Position numbers and translations under genes: made by a program | The notes under the pieces: generated by a model | What the model was told of the DNA's origin: nothing | What the model saw: only the letters and a program-made list of their open reading frames with translations | Databases searched by the model: none | In this document: positions 54,044 through 62,245 of the stretch, one piece after another | Numbering within the stretch: position 1 is the stretch's first letter | Layout of the letters: every line of letters starts with the position of its first letter | Origin: Seohaeicola saemankumensis | GTDB taxonomy: Bacteria; Pseudomonadota; Alphaproteobacteria; Rhodobacterales; Rhodobacteraceae | Reading direction: 5' to 3' | DNA length: 64,000 bases | NCBI RefSeq assembly: GCF_020171285.1 | Contig: NZ_JAIUZI010000002.1 | Span: 62,001-126,000 of the forward strand

Positions 54044-54471
54044 TGGACCAGCGTATCAGCCTGATCACGCTGGGCGTGGATGACATTGAGGCAGAGGCCG
54101 GGTTTTACGAGGCGCTGGGCTGGCAAAGGGTCGATGCGCCCGAGGGAATCATCGCCTTTGACCTGATCGGCCAGACGCTGGGGCTCTATCCGCTGGGCCA
54201 GCTGGCCGAGGACATCGGCGTGCCGGCGTCCGATCTGGGCCACGGGGCGGTGACGCTGGCCTATAACTGTCGCGACAGGGCGGGGGTCGACGATGTGATG
54301 GCCGCCGCGCAGGTGGCCGGAGCCACGATCCTGCGCCCGCCCGGCGAGGTGTTCTGGGGCGGCTACGTTGGGTATTTCCGCAGCCCCGGCGGCCCGATCT
54401 GGGAGATCGCCTTTAACCCGCATGCGCCGCTGGCGGCAGACGGCGCATTCCGCTGGAGCGGGTTCGGCTAA
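54040..54471 (+). CDS. VOC-family (glyoxalase/bleomycin resistance-like) protein
   Basis: 143 residues, one VOC fold: SLITLGVDDIEAEAGFYEALGW at the start and GYVGYFRSPGGPIWEIAFNPHAP at the end, where the Glu of IWEIAFNP corresponds to a usual metal ligand. Starts within the stop of the preceding hydrolase (ATGATG). Function unknown. Confidence 0.85.
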   Translation: MMDQRISLITLGVDDIEAEAGFYEALGWQRVDAPEGIIAFDLIGQTLGLYPLGQLAEDIGVPASDLGHGAVTLAYNCRDRAGVDDVMAAAQVAGATILRPPGEVFWGGYVGYFRSPGGPIWEIAFNPHAPLAADGAFRWSGFG

Positions 54472-55103
54472 TGCGTCGGCCCGCCAGCATGCGCGGCCTT
54501 GAAAACCTGGGCCGGGTGCGGCTGTCGAAACATTTCTACATGCGCGATTTCTTCTATTCCGAGATCGGCAATATCCACCAGCGCCAGAACATCCCCGAGG
54601 ACCCGGATCTGGCAATTGCCTGCGGACGGGCGTTCTGCGAGGCGCTGATGGATCCGCTGGAGGAAACCTTTGGCCGGATTGCCGTGCGTTCGGGGTACCG
54701 GTCGGCGGCGCTGAACCGCTTTGGCAACGAGAACCGGCTGAACTGCGCGCGCAATGACAACCCGCTGGAGTGCCATATCTGGGACCGGGGCGACGGCGAC
54801 CGGCGGATCGCGGGGGCCTCGGTGGTGATCCCGTGGTTTGCCGACCGCTATGCGCGCGGGCGCGACTGGCGCGATCTGGCATGGTGGATGCACGATCATC
54901 TGCCCTATTCCGAGATCTGGTTCTTTCCGAAACTCTGCGCCTTCAACCTGGTCTGGCGCCCGAGCCCATGGCGCCGGATCGACAGCTATATCGCGCCGCG
55001 CGGCACCTTGCTGGCGGCCGGCGCTGAGCCCGGCGAGAGTTTGGACGACAGGCGGAGGCGCTATGCAGATTTCCCGCCGTTCCGGGGCATCGCTTATCCC
55101 TGA
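54471..55103 (+). CDS. peptidase M15-like protein
   Basis: 210 residues, starting at the stop of the VOC gene. SKHFYMRDFFYSEIGNI at the start and FGRIAVRSGYRSAALNRFGN resemble the M15A peptidase fold (Y-R-S-x-x-x-N-x). The position where M15 peptidases have S-x-H-x-x-G-x-A-x-D reads CARNDNPLECHIWD, so the zinc site looks altered and enzyme activity is doubtful. A conserved alphaproteobacterial protein by appearance; no signal peptide. Confidence 0.6.
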   Translation: MRRPASMRGLENLGRVRLSKHFYMRDFFYSEIGNIHQRQNIPEDPDLAIACGRAFCEALMDPLEETFGRIAVRSGYRSAALNRFGNENRLNCARNDNPLECHIWDRGDGDRRIAGASVVIPWFADRYARGRDWRDLAWWMHDHLPYSEIWFFPKLCAFNLVWRPSPWRRIDSYIAPRGTLLAAGAEPGESLDDRRRRYADFPPFRGIAYP

Positions 55104-55198
55104 GGGCCGGCTTTTCCCGCTTGCCGCAGAGCAGCGAAATCCGCATTCTGCGGCGAAAGCCCTTTCAACACCGCGCGGGACGAATACAGGAGATCCGC

Positions 55199-55909
55199 AT
55201 GACCGAACCTCTGGTTCTGCTGCCCGGCATGATGTGCGACGCGCGGCTGTTCGAACCCCAGATCACCGCCCTGTCGCGGGAGCGGGCGGTGATGGTGGCC
55301 CCGGTGACCCATGGCGAGCGGGTCGAGGAGATCGCCTCGAACATCATCGACCAACTGCCGTTGCGGTTCGCGCTGGCGGGGCTCAGCTTTGGCGGGATCG
55401 TGGCGATGGAGGTGCTGCGCCGGGTGCCGGACCGGGTCAGCCGCCTGTGCCTGATGGACACCAATCCGCTGGCCGAGACGCCGGCGGTGGCCGCGATGCG
55501 GGAGCCGATGATCGTCAGGGCGCGGGCCGGGCGGCTGGACGAGGTGCTGCAGGATGCGATGCGGCCCGACTATCTGGCGCCGGGTCCCAGCCGTATCGCG
55601 GTGCTGAACCGGATGTTCGAAATGGGGCGCGAACTGGGGGCGGAGGTCTTTGTAAACCAGTCCCGCGCGCTGCAGCGACGGCGTGATCAGCAGGGGACGC
55701 TGCGCAAGCTGAAGGTGTCGACACTGGTGCTGTGCGGTGAATTCGATACGCTGACACCGGTGAAACGGCACGAGTTCATGGCCGAGCTGATCCCTGGCGC
55801 GACCTTGCAAGTTATTGCGGATGCAGGGCATATCCCGGTTCTGGAACAGCCCGAGCAGACTACGCAGGCGCTGCGCGCCTGGCTGGATCAGCGTCTGGAC
55901 GAGGGGTAG
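55199..55909 (+). CDS. alpha/beta hydrolase (third of the group)
   Basis: 236 residues from the ATG at 55199, AGGAGATC upstream. LVLLPGMMCDARLFEPQ at the start, elbow GLSFGG with Ser63, acid in VLCGEFDTLTP and His in IADAGHIPVLEQPE, all typical of the small bacterial hydrolases related to 3-oxoadipate enol-lactonase. Substrate unknown. Its 3' end overlaps the DUF6151 gene on the other strand by 22 bases. Confidence 0.88.
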   Translation: MTEPLVLLPGMMCDARLFEPQITALSRERAVMVAPVTHGERVEEIASNIIDQLPLRFALAGLSFGGIVAMEVLRRVPDRVSRLCLMDTNPLAETPAVAAMREPMIVRARAGRLDEVLQDAMRPDYLAPGPSRIAVLNRMFEMGRELGAEVFVNQSRALQRRRDQQGTLRKLKVSTLVLCGEFDTLTPVKRHEFMAELIPGATLQVIADAGHIPVLEQPEQTTQALRAWLDQRLDEG

Positions 55910-56478
55910 AGCCGGGCGCGTTCCTCGCGCGCGAGAACCTGTGGTTCGGCCACCGGCGCACCGGTCTCATCAAAGAAGGGCGTCTTTCGCCAATTGCCGT
56001 TCAGCCGCGTCACCAGCATGCCCGACAGGATGCTGGTCACCATGCGGGCGGCGCCTTCGGTCCTGGTCTTGCCGCCTGGCTGCGGGGCGAAATTGCGGAT
56101 CACGACAGGGCCGATGCGGTCCGGTTCGGCCAGCCGCGCGGCGTGAATCGCGGCAAAGGGCAGTTTTGCCGATGCCAGGGTGTTGAACATCGGCGCGCGG
56201 CAACAGCTGGCATACCAGCGCAGCGGGCCCTTGGGACCCAGCCGAAAGGCCGCGAGCCTGTCGCGGCCGGTGTCGAATGACACGGTGTTGGGCAATGTCT
56301 GGAATAGATCGACCGGCTCCGGGAACGGATCGGTGCGGCCAAGGTGCAACTCGGCGGCGCGGCAGTCGGCGCAGAAACAGACGACGTGATTGCCGTGAAC
56401 CGGCCGCAGGTGGCCGGTAATCGTGCCGCAATCGCAGGAAAAGGCGAGCGGGGGCCCGGTATCCGGCCCCCGCGCCAT
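55888..56478 (-). CDS. DUF6151 / GFA-like zinc protein
   Basis: 196 residues. Cys pairs in FSCDCGTITG and CFCADCRAAELHLG, plus YASCCRAPMF, have the pattern of glutathione-dependent formaldehyde-activating (GFA)-like zinc proteins. It starts 3 bases after the phaZ stop and is probably co-transcribed with it. No role is known for this family in PHA storage. Confidence 0.75.
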   Translation of the reverse strand: MARGPDTGPPLAFSCDCGTITGHLRPVHGNHVVCFCADCRAAELHLGRTDPFPEPVDLFQTLPNTVSFDTGRDRLAAFRLGPKGPLRWYASCCRAPMFNTLASAKLPFAAIHAARLAEPDRIGPVVIRNFAPQPGGKTRTEGAARMVTSILSGMLVTRLNGNWRKTPFFDETGAPVAEPQVLAREERARLYPSSRR

Positions 56479-56481
56479 GGC

Positions 56482-57768
56482 TTATTCGGCCGCGACGTTC
56501 TTGTTTGCCGCCTTGGCGGGCGCCGCCTTCGGCTTGGGCGCCGCGTTGGCATCCATGAACTCGATCACCAGAGGGCGGATGTTGTCGCGCCACGAGCTGC
56601 CCGCGAAGATGCCGTAGTGGCCCGCGCCCGGCTCCAGGTGGCTGGCTTTCTTGCTGTCCGGCAGGCCGGTGCACAGGTCGAGCGCGGCGACGCACTGACC
56701 GGGGGCGGAAATGTCGTCCTTGGCACCTTCGACGGTCTTGACCGCGACATCGGTGATCTTGCCCATGTCGACCTTGTGGCCTTCGACGATGAATTCGTTC
56801 TTGGCGATTTCACCGTTCTTGAAGATGCGTTCGACGGTCGACAGGTAGAATTCCGCCGTCATGTCCATGACCGCGAGGTATTCGTCGTAGAACCGGTTGT
56901 GGGCATCGTGATCGGAGGCCTCGCCGCGCATCACGCGCTTGATCTGGTCATTAAAGGCCTTGGCGTGACGGTCCGAGTTCATCGACATGAAAGAGCTGAG
57001 CTGTAACAGGCCGGGATAGACCAGCCGACCGACGCCGGGGTATTTGAACCCAACCCGCTGGATCATGGTTTCTTCGAGCTGGCCCATGGTCACGCGGCGG
57101 CCAAAATCGGTCACTTCGGTCGGGGTCGCATCAGGGTCGATCGGGCCGCCGATCAGGGTCAGCGAGCGCGGTTGCGCCTTGGGGTCCTGTTCGGCCAGAT
57201 AGGCGGTGGCGGCCAGCGTCAGCGGTGCCGGCTGGCAGACCGCGATGACATGGATGTCATTGCCGAGTTCTCGCATGAAATCAACGAGGTAAAGCGTATA
57301 GTCCTCGATGTCGAACTTGCCGGCAGAGACCGGAATGTCGCGGGCGTTGTGCCAGTCGGTGACATAGACCTCGCAGTTGACCAGAAGGCTTTTGACGGTC
57401 GAGCGCAGCAGGGTCGCGTAGTGCCCCGACATCGGCGCCACCAGCAGCACGCGGCGCGGCTGTTCCTTGCGCCCGTTGACCTTGAAATGGATCAGGTCGC
57501 CAAAGGGGCGTTCCACCACGGTCTGGATGTCGACCAGGTGATCCTTGCCGTCTTCGCAGGTAAAGGTCCGGATGCCCCAGTCGGGCTTGGCGACCATCCG
57601 CTGAAAGGTGCGTTCAGTGACCTCGCCCCAGGCGGACATCCATTGAAAGGCGGGATTCGGAATCATGCTGAAGGCAGGATAAGATGCCATCGACAGGGCC
57701 GTGGCCCCCAACCACTGGTTGGTGTTCCGGACCGTCTCCATCAGGTCGTAGGTCATCATATAACGCAT
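56482..57768 (-). CDS. phaZ: intracellular PHA depolymerase
   Basis: 428 residues from the ATG at 57768, chosen for GGAG 7 bases upstream and because MRYMMTYDLMETVRNTNQWL is the usual N-terminus; the frame runs on to 57849. Catalytic-domain marks: VLLVAPMSGHYATLLR, YVTDWHNARD, nucleophile Cys178 in VIAVCQPAPLT, and GAGHYGIFAGSSWRD near the end with the catalytic His. It breaks down intracellular poly-3-hydroxybutyrate granules. An Ala/Lys/Pro-rich tail of about 20 residues ends the protein. Divergent from phaC. Confidence 0.95.
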   Translation of the reverse strand: MRYMMTYDLMETVRNTNQWLGATALSMASYPAFSMIPNPAFQWMSAWGEVTERTFQRMVAKPDWGIRTFTCEDGKDHLVDIQTVVERPFGDLIHFKVNGRKEQPRRVLLVAPMSGHYATLLRSTVKSLLVNCEVYVTDWHNARDIPVSAGKFDIEDYTLYLVDFMRELGNDIHVIAVCQPAPLTLAATAYLAEQDPKAQPRSLTLIGGPIDPDATPTEVTDFGRRVTMGQLEETMIQRVGFKYPGVGRLVYPGLLQLSSFMSMNSDRHAKAFNDQIKRVMRGEASDHDAHNRFYDEYLAVMDMTAEFYLSTVERIFKNGEIAKNEFIVEGHKVDMGKITDVAVKTVEGAKDDISAPGQCVAALDLCTGLPDSKKASHLEPGAGHYGIFAGSSWRDNIRPLVIEFMDANAAPKPKAAPAKAANKNVAAE

Positions 57769-57843
57769 TCGGGTCTCCAAAAAAAATTTCCGATCCGAGT
57801 CGGACCATTCGTCGCTTTGCCCCCCGAACCCGGCGACGTTATT

Positions 57844-57854
57844 CTGCACGGCAG
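57844..57854. promoter_or_regulatory. PhaR-type site in the phaZ/phaC gap
   Basis: CTGCACGGCAG, matching CTGC-N3-GCAG, the element reported for PhaR of Rhodobacter and Paracoccus. It lies 24 bases before the phaC start, where bound repressor would block phaC transcription. Confidence 0.6.
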
Positions 57855-57878
57855 CGAGAGTAGGGGGAATTCGTTAAA

Positions 57879-59684
57879 ATGACAACTAGCGAAGATGGCG
57901 CAATTGCCGCGCCTGCGGAGCATCTGGATCGGCTCAAGGAAAACATGGGCCAGGTAGAGGCTTTGACGAAGCGGCTGATGGAGGTGATGACCAACAAGTC
58001 GAGTCATCATCCGGCTCTGAACGGGCCGAATCACGAGATATTTGCACGTGCAGCAACGGCCTATTGGACCGAAGCCATGCACAATCCGGCCAAGCTGCTG
58101 GAACAGCAAATCGAGTTCTGGAGCAAATCTGTCCTGCAGTTTGCGGAAACGCAGCAGGCGCTGGTCCGGGGCGAACTGGGGGCCGAATCCGATGCCGGCC
58201 CCAAGGACAAGCGGTTCACCAACCCGTTGTGGGAAAGTCATCCGTATTTCAAGTTCATCAAGCAACAGTACCTGATCAACGCCGAGGCGATTGAAACGGC
58301 GGTCGCCGGGATCGAAGACCTGGATGAGAAGGAAAAGAAACGGCTGACCTTCTTTACCCAGCAGATCGTCGACATGATGGCTCCGACCAACTATCTGGCG
58401 ACCAACCCGGATGCGCTGGAAAAGGCGCTGGAAACCGACGGGCGGTCATTGGTGCAGGGGCTTGAGAACCTGATTTCCGATCTCGAGGCCAATGATGGCG
58501 AACTGGTGGTGCGCCTGGCCGATGAAAAGGCATTCGAGATCGGCGGTAACATCGCCACTTCCCCGGGCGACGTGGTCTATCGCAACCGGATGATGGAGCT
58601 GATCCAGTACAAACCGGCGACCGAAACGGTTCACGAGATCCCGATCGTGCTGTTCCCGCCATGGATCAACAAGTTCTACATTCTCGACCTGAAGGCGCAG
58701 AACAGCCTGATCAAATGGGTGACCGAGCAGGGCTATACCCTGTTTGTCGTCAGCTGGATCAACCCGGACCCCAGCTATGCCGATGTTGGCATGGAAGACT
58801 ACATCGAGGACGGGTTCCTGACCGCGATCAATGAGGTCAAGTCGATCTGCAACGTCAAGCAGGTCAACGCGGTGGGCTATTGCATCGCCGGCACCACGCT
58901 GAGCCTGACGCTGTCGCTGATGAAACAAATGGGCGACAAGTCGGTCAAGTCCGCGACCTTCTTTACCGCGCTGACCGATTTCTCGGACCAGGGCGAGTTC
59001 ACCCCGTTCCTGCAGGACGATTTCATTGACGGGATCGAGGCGGAGGTCAACGAGTACGGCGTGTTGCGGTCCTATATCATGGCGCGCACGTTCAGCTATC
59101 TGCGGTCCAACGATCTGGTCTATACCCCGGCGATCCGAAGCTACATGATGGGGGAAACGCCGCCCGCCTTCGATCTGCTGTTCTGGAACGGTGATGGCTC
59201 CAACCTGCCGGCCAAGATGGCGGTGCAGTATCTGCGCGGCCTGTGCCAGCGCAACGAATTCGCCGAGGACGGGTTCGAACTGATGGGTCATACCCTTAAC
59301 GTGCGCGACGTGGATGTGCCGGTGATGGCGATAACCTGCGAGACCGATCACATCGCTGCATGGAAGGACTGTTACCGCGGGGTGCAGAAGATGGGATCGC
59401 GGTCCAAGACCTTTGTGGTGTCCGAATCCGGCCACATCGCCGGAATCGTCAACCCGCCCAGCAAGAAGAAATACGGGCATTACACCAATCCCGACCTGTC
59501 CGGTGATGCCGACACCTGGATGGCCGAGGCCGAGTATACCGAAGGGTCGTGGTGGCCGCGTTGGGACAGCTGGCTGAAGAAGCGGTCGGGCAAGCAGGTA
59601 CCGGCCCGCGATACCGGCGATTCGGATCATCCCCGGCTGGCTCCGGCGCCCGGCACCTATGTTGTGGCCAAGTCAAATGGCTGA
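57879..59684 (+). CDS. phaC: class I poly(3-hydroxyalkanoate) synthase
   Basis: 601 residues, class I PhaC size. Lipase-like box GYCIAGT with nucleophile Cys335; catalytic Asp490 in ITCETDHIAAW and His519 in SESGHIAG. PWINKFYILDL and FVVSWINPD are further PhaC landmarks. It polymerises (R)-3-hydroxyacyl-CoA at the granule surface. AGGGGG lies about 10 bases before the ATG. Followed by phaP and phaR on the same strand. Confidence 0.98.
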   Translation: MTTSEDGAIAAPAEHLDRLKENMGQVEALTKRLMEVMTNKSSHHPALNGPNHEIFARAATAYWTEAMHNPAKLLEQQIEFWSKSVLQFAETQQALVRGELGAESDAGPKDKRFTNPLWESHPYFKFIKQQYLINAEAIETAVAGIEDLDEKEKKRLTFFTQQIVDMMAPTNYLATNPDALEKALETDGRSLVQGLENLISDLEANDGELVVRLADEKAFEIGGNIATSPGDVVYRNRMMELIQYKPATETVHEIPIVLFPPWINKFYILDLKAQNSLIKWVTEQGYTLFVVSWINPDPSYADVGMEDYIEDGFLTAINEVKSICNVKQVNAVGYCIAGTTLSLTLSLMKQMGDKSVKSATFFTALTDFSDQGEFTPFLQDDFIDGIEAEVNEYGVLRSYIMARTFSYLRSNDLVYTPAIRSYMMGETPPAFDLLFWNGDGSNLPAKMAVQYLRGLCQRNEFAEDGFELMGHTLNVRDVDVPVMAITCETDHIAAWKDCYRGVQKMGSRSKTFVVSESGHIAGIVNPPSKKKYGHYTNPDLSGDADTWMAEAEYTEGSWWPRWDSWLKKRSGKQVPARDTGDSDHPRLAPAPGTYVVAKSNG

Positions 59685-59710
59685 TTTAAAACGATAACCA
59701 AATATTTTTC

Positions 59711-59721
59711 TGCGGCGCAGC
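59711..59721. promoter_or_regulatory. PhaR-type site upstream of phaP, distal
   Basis: CTGCGGCGCAG, a CTGC-N3-GCAG element about 100 bases before phaP. Confidence 0.7.
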
Positions 59722-59739
59722 ATAATTTTCTTGAAATGC

Positions 59740-59750
59740 TGCGCCGCAGC
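59740..59750. promoter_or_regulatory. PhaR-type site upstream of phaP, proximal
   Basis: CTGCGCCGCAG, a second perfect CTGC-N3-GCAG element 29 bases downstream of the first. The doubled arrangement before a phasin gene matches the known PhaR control of phaP. Confidence 0.72.
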
Positions 59751-59815
59751 ATGCATATTGTCCTCAGCTGAAGACAACACGGGGCTGGCCCGTACAGCGA
59801 AAGAGGATTGTTACA

Positions 59816-60259
59816 ATGGCAAAGACCCAAGATTTCACCGTCGTCCTGAAAGACATCATGGGCGCGTTTCCCGTTGACACTTCCGCAATGGAAGATGCCT
59901 TCAAAACCACCGCATCCCTGAACGAAAAGCTGTCGGGTGTTGCACTGGAAGCCGCCGAGAAGTCGGCCGAGATTTCCAACAAGTGGGCCAAAGACACCAT
60001 CGCCAAGCTGGCAGACATCTCGAAAGCCAAGGCAGAGCCGGCCGACTACGCCAAAGCCCTGACCGACTACGCTTCGGCCTCCGCTGAAGTTGCTGCCGAG
60101 AACCTGGCCGCTTACGCCGAGATCGCCAAGAAAGTCCAGATGGACACTGTCGAGCTGCTGATGGCTGCGGGCAAAGACATCACCGAAGATGCAACCGCCG
60201 CCGTCAAGAAGGCCACCAACGATGTGACCGCTGCTGCCAAGAAAGCGGCCGCGAAGTAA
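59816..60259 (+). CDS. phaP: phasin (PHA granule-associated protein)
   Basis: 147 residues, mostly amphipathic alpha-helix (KLSGVALEAAEKSAEISNKW, YASASAEVAAENLAAYAEI) with an Ala/Lys-rich tail (AAVKKATNDVTAAAKKAAAK). This is a typical phasin: it coats PHB granules and controls their size and number. Two PhaR sites precede it and a terminator follows. Confidence 0.95.
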   Translation: MAKTQDFTVVLKDIMGAFPVDTSAMEDAFKTTASLNEKLSGVALEAAEKSAEISNKWAKDTIAKLADISKAKAEPADYAKALTDYASASAEVAAENLAAYAEIAKKVQMDTVELLMAAGKDITEDATAAVKKATNDVTAAAKKAAAK

Positions 60260-60306
60260 TCGGACCTATCGATCTGCACCATCTCCTCCCAACCGGTGCA
60301 ATCGCA

Positions 60307-60330
60307 GGGGCGGGCCTTGGTGCCCGCCCC
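60307..60330 (+). terminator. rho-independent terminator of phaP
   Basis: 9-bp GC stem (GGGGCGGGC / GCCCGCCCC) with a 6-base loop, followed by GATTTGTTTT, about 50 bases after the phaP stop. Confidence 0.85.
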
Positions 60331-60457
60331 GATTTGTTTTGGGCGCTGCAACACGACGCATAATGCCCTTACGGCGCGTCAGTTGCAGCGCCCTTTCTTT
60401 TTCTTCTGCACTCGCATAGGCTTTGCCGCAGCGCATCATCTCCGGGGAGGATAAAGT

Positions 60458-61030
60458 GTGGCCGAACAAGAAAAACCCCTTCTGATCAAGCGGTACGCCA
60501 GCCGCCGTCTGTATAACACGGAAACCAGCGACTATGTCACGCTCGAGGACATCGCGAGTTTTATCCGTGAAGGACGCGAAGTTCAGATCGTCGATCTGAA
60601 ATCGGGGGATGACCTGACACGGCAATACCTGTTGCAGATCATTGCAGAACACGAAAGCCGCGGCGAGAACGTGCTGCCGGTAACGGTTCTCAACGATCTG
60701 GTGCGCAGCTACATGGTCCCCGGCGGCGGGATGATGCCGCAGTTCCTGCAGACATCGTTCCAGATGCTGCGCGACAGCCAGTCCAAGATGATGGAAAACA
60801 TGTCGGCCATGAACCCGATGGTGAAACTGCCGGGGTTCGACGCGATGAAAGCGCAGCATGAGGCATTTCTCAAGGCGATGTCCGGCGGCATGGCGGGTGG
60901 CTGGTCGGCGCCGACGATGGAAGACAAGGCCAAGCCCGAGCAGAGTTCCGACGACACCGGCGGCGAGGATCTGGACGAGATCAAACGCCAGCTGGCCGAT
61001 CTGCAGAACAAGCTGTCCAAGCTGAGCTAG
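60458..61030 (+). CDS. phaR: PHA synthesis repressor PhaR
   Basis: 190 residues from a GTG at 60458 with GGGGAGG upstream. The N-terminal DNA/PHB-binding domain reads IKRYASRRLYNTETSDYVTLEDI, followed by a conserved middle (VTVLNDLVRSYMVPGGGMMPQFL) and an acidic, Lys-rich tail with a short coiled coil (IKRQLADLQNKLSKL). PhaR binds both PHB granules and phaP/phaR promoters and lifts repression when polymer appears. A near match to CTGC-N4-GCAG (60406-60417, last base T) lies upstream and may be its own operator. Confidence 0.96.
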   Translation: MAEQEKPLLIKRYASRRLYNTETSDYVTLEDIASFIREGREVQIVDLKSGDDLTRQYLLQIIAEHESRGENVLPVTVLNDLVRSYMVPGGGMMPQFLQTSFQMLRDSQSKMMENMSAMNPMVKLPGFDAMKAQHEAFLKAMSGGMAGGWSAPTMEDKAKPEQSSDDTGGEDLDEIKRQLADLQNKLSKLS

Positions 61031-61039
61031 CGCCCACCG

Positions 61040-61945
61040 TTAACGGGGAGAGCGGACCGGGGTGCGATATTCCGGCCGCTCCAGCCAGTCAAAGTAATCA
61101 CGCCGCAGCACTTGCGCGACGGGGCCGGGCGCCCCGTTTGAGAAATGCCGGTCATCGACGCGGGTAACCGGGATCACCCCGCCGCCCGACGAGCTCAGGA
61201 ACACCTCATCGGCCTGCCAGAACGCGCTGACCGGCAGCGGGCCGACGTCGACGCGCAGCCCCCGTTCCTGGGCCATCTCGATCACCGTTTGACGGGTGAT
61301 GCCGTGCAGAACGCCCTGATCGGCGGTCATGATCCGGTCGCCGAACAGGGCAAACACGTTGAACCCCGGCCCCTCGGTGACGTTGCCGTCATGGTCCAGC
61401 AGCAGCGTGGTTTCAAATCCGTTATCCTTGGCCTCGAACAGGCCCGAGGTGAAGTCGCCCCAGTGATAGTTCTTGACCCTCGGGTTGACGCTGTCCTTGG
61501 GGATCCGCCGCACCGATTTGGCCACCCAGACAGAGGTGCCGCGATTGGCGATCTCGGGTTTGACGATGTGCACGTAAGGTACACACCAGGCATAGAAATG
61601 ATTGTCGCAGTCGCGCGGATCACGACTGCCGGGGATCGGGTTTCGGCCGCGCGCGGCCACCATCGCGACATAGGCCGCCTGCAATCCCGATGCGCCGACC
61701 ATCGCGTGCAGGGCGTTCACGATGTCCTGCCGGTCCATGCCGACCTGCATCCGCAGGGCCGCAACCGACGCCATGAACCGGTCCAGGTAATCGTCCAGCC
61801 GGAAGAAGGCGCCGTTCCAGACAGGCACCACGTCGTAGCCGATGTCGGAATGTGTCAGGCCCCAGTCTGTCACCGGCAGCGACGCCTCTGATATGGGGAT
61901 GATCCGGCCGCCCATCCAGGCCGCCCCGTTGGACAGGTCACTCAT
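61040..61945 (-). CDS. class IV PLP aminotransferase (D-amino acid / branched-chain type)
   Basis: 301 residues, fold type IV. The PLP lysine is Lys158 in RVKNYHWGDFTSGLFEAKD; LLLDHDGNVTEGPGFNVFAL and LHGITRQTVIEMA hold the phosphate- and cofactor-binding segments. Similar to the D-alanine/branched-chain/ADC lyase group; the specific reaction cannot be told by eye. Convergent with phaR, 9 bases apart. Confidence 0.9.
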   Translation of the reverse strand: MSDLSNGAAWMGGRIIPISEASLPVTDWGLTHSDIGYDVVPVWNGAFFRLDDYLDRFMASVAALRMQVGMDRQDIVNALHAMVGASGLQAAYVAMVAARGRNPIPGSRDPRDCDNHFYAWCVPYVHIVKPEIANRGTSVWVAKSVRRIPKDSVNPRVKNYHWGDFTSGLFEAKDNGFETTLLLDHDGNVTEGPGFNVFALFGDRIMTADQGVLHGITRQTVIEMAQERGLRVDVGPLPVSAFWQADEVFLSSSGGGVIPVTRVDDRHFSNGAPGPVAQVLRRDYFDWLERPEYRTPVRSPR

Positions 61946-62074
61946 GCCGAAAAAGTGCCGCGAAAGCCCCGCGCGGGCAAGGGCAATTGATACGGGTCAT
62001 GGTGCCGATCCGGGTCCGCGATCAGTCTGACCGAAAGCGCGGCACGTCAGCGCAACGACATCCGGAGGGTTCAC

Positions 62075-62209
62075 ATGTCGGACAACCTTGCCAATATCGG
62101 TATCTTTTTCTTCGGCCTGTTTGGCGGTCTGGGCCTGTTTTTCCTGGGCGTGGGGCTGCTGTGGTGGGTTTCAGTGACGGAAAAACGCGACAAGCGACAG
62201 CGCGATTGA
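62075..62209 (+). CDS. 44-residue single-helix membrane protein
   Basis: ATG 62075 to TGA 62207-62209 with GGAGG 7 bases upstream. It starts MSDNLANIGIFFFGLFGGLG, has one long Gly/Phe/Leu helix (about 8-33) and ends in a highly charged tail (TEKRDKRQRD), which fits an N-out, C-in orientation. No family name known to me. Strong ribosome binding site and clean membrane-then-basic pattern favour a real small gene. Confidence 0.7.
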   Translation: MSDNLANIGIFFFGLFGGLGLFFLGVGLLWWVSVTEKRDKRQRD

Positions 62210-62245
62210 ACTGACGCCTGCCGGTTCTGTACGTTCCGGGTCGTG

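Noticed and set aside
57769..57849. Longer phaZ start at 57849
   Set aside because: The extra 27 residues are unlike other PHA depolymerases, and the ATG at 57768 has a good ribosome binding site.
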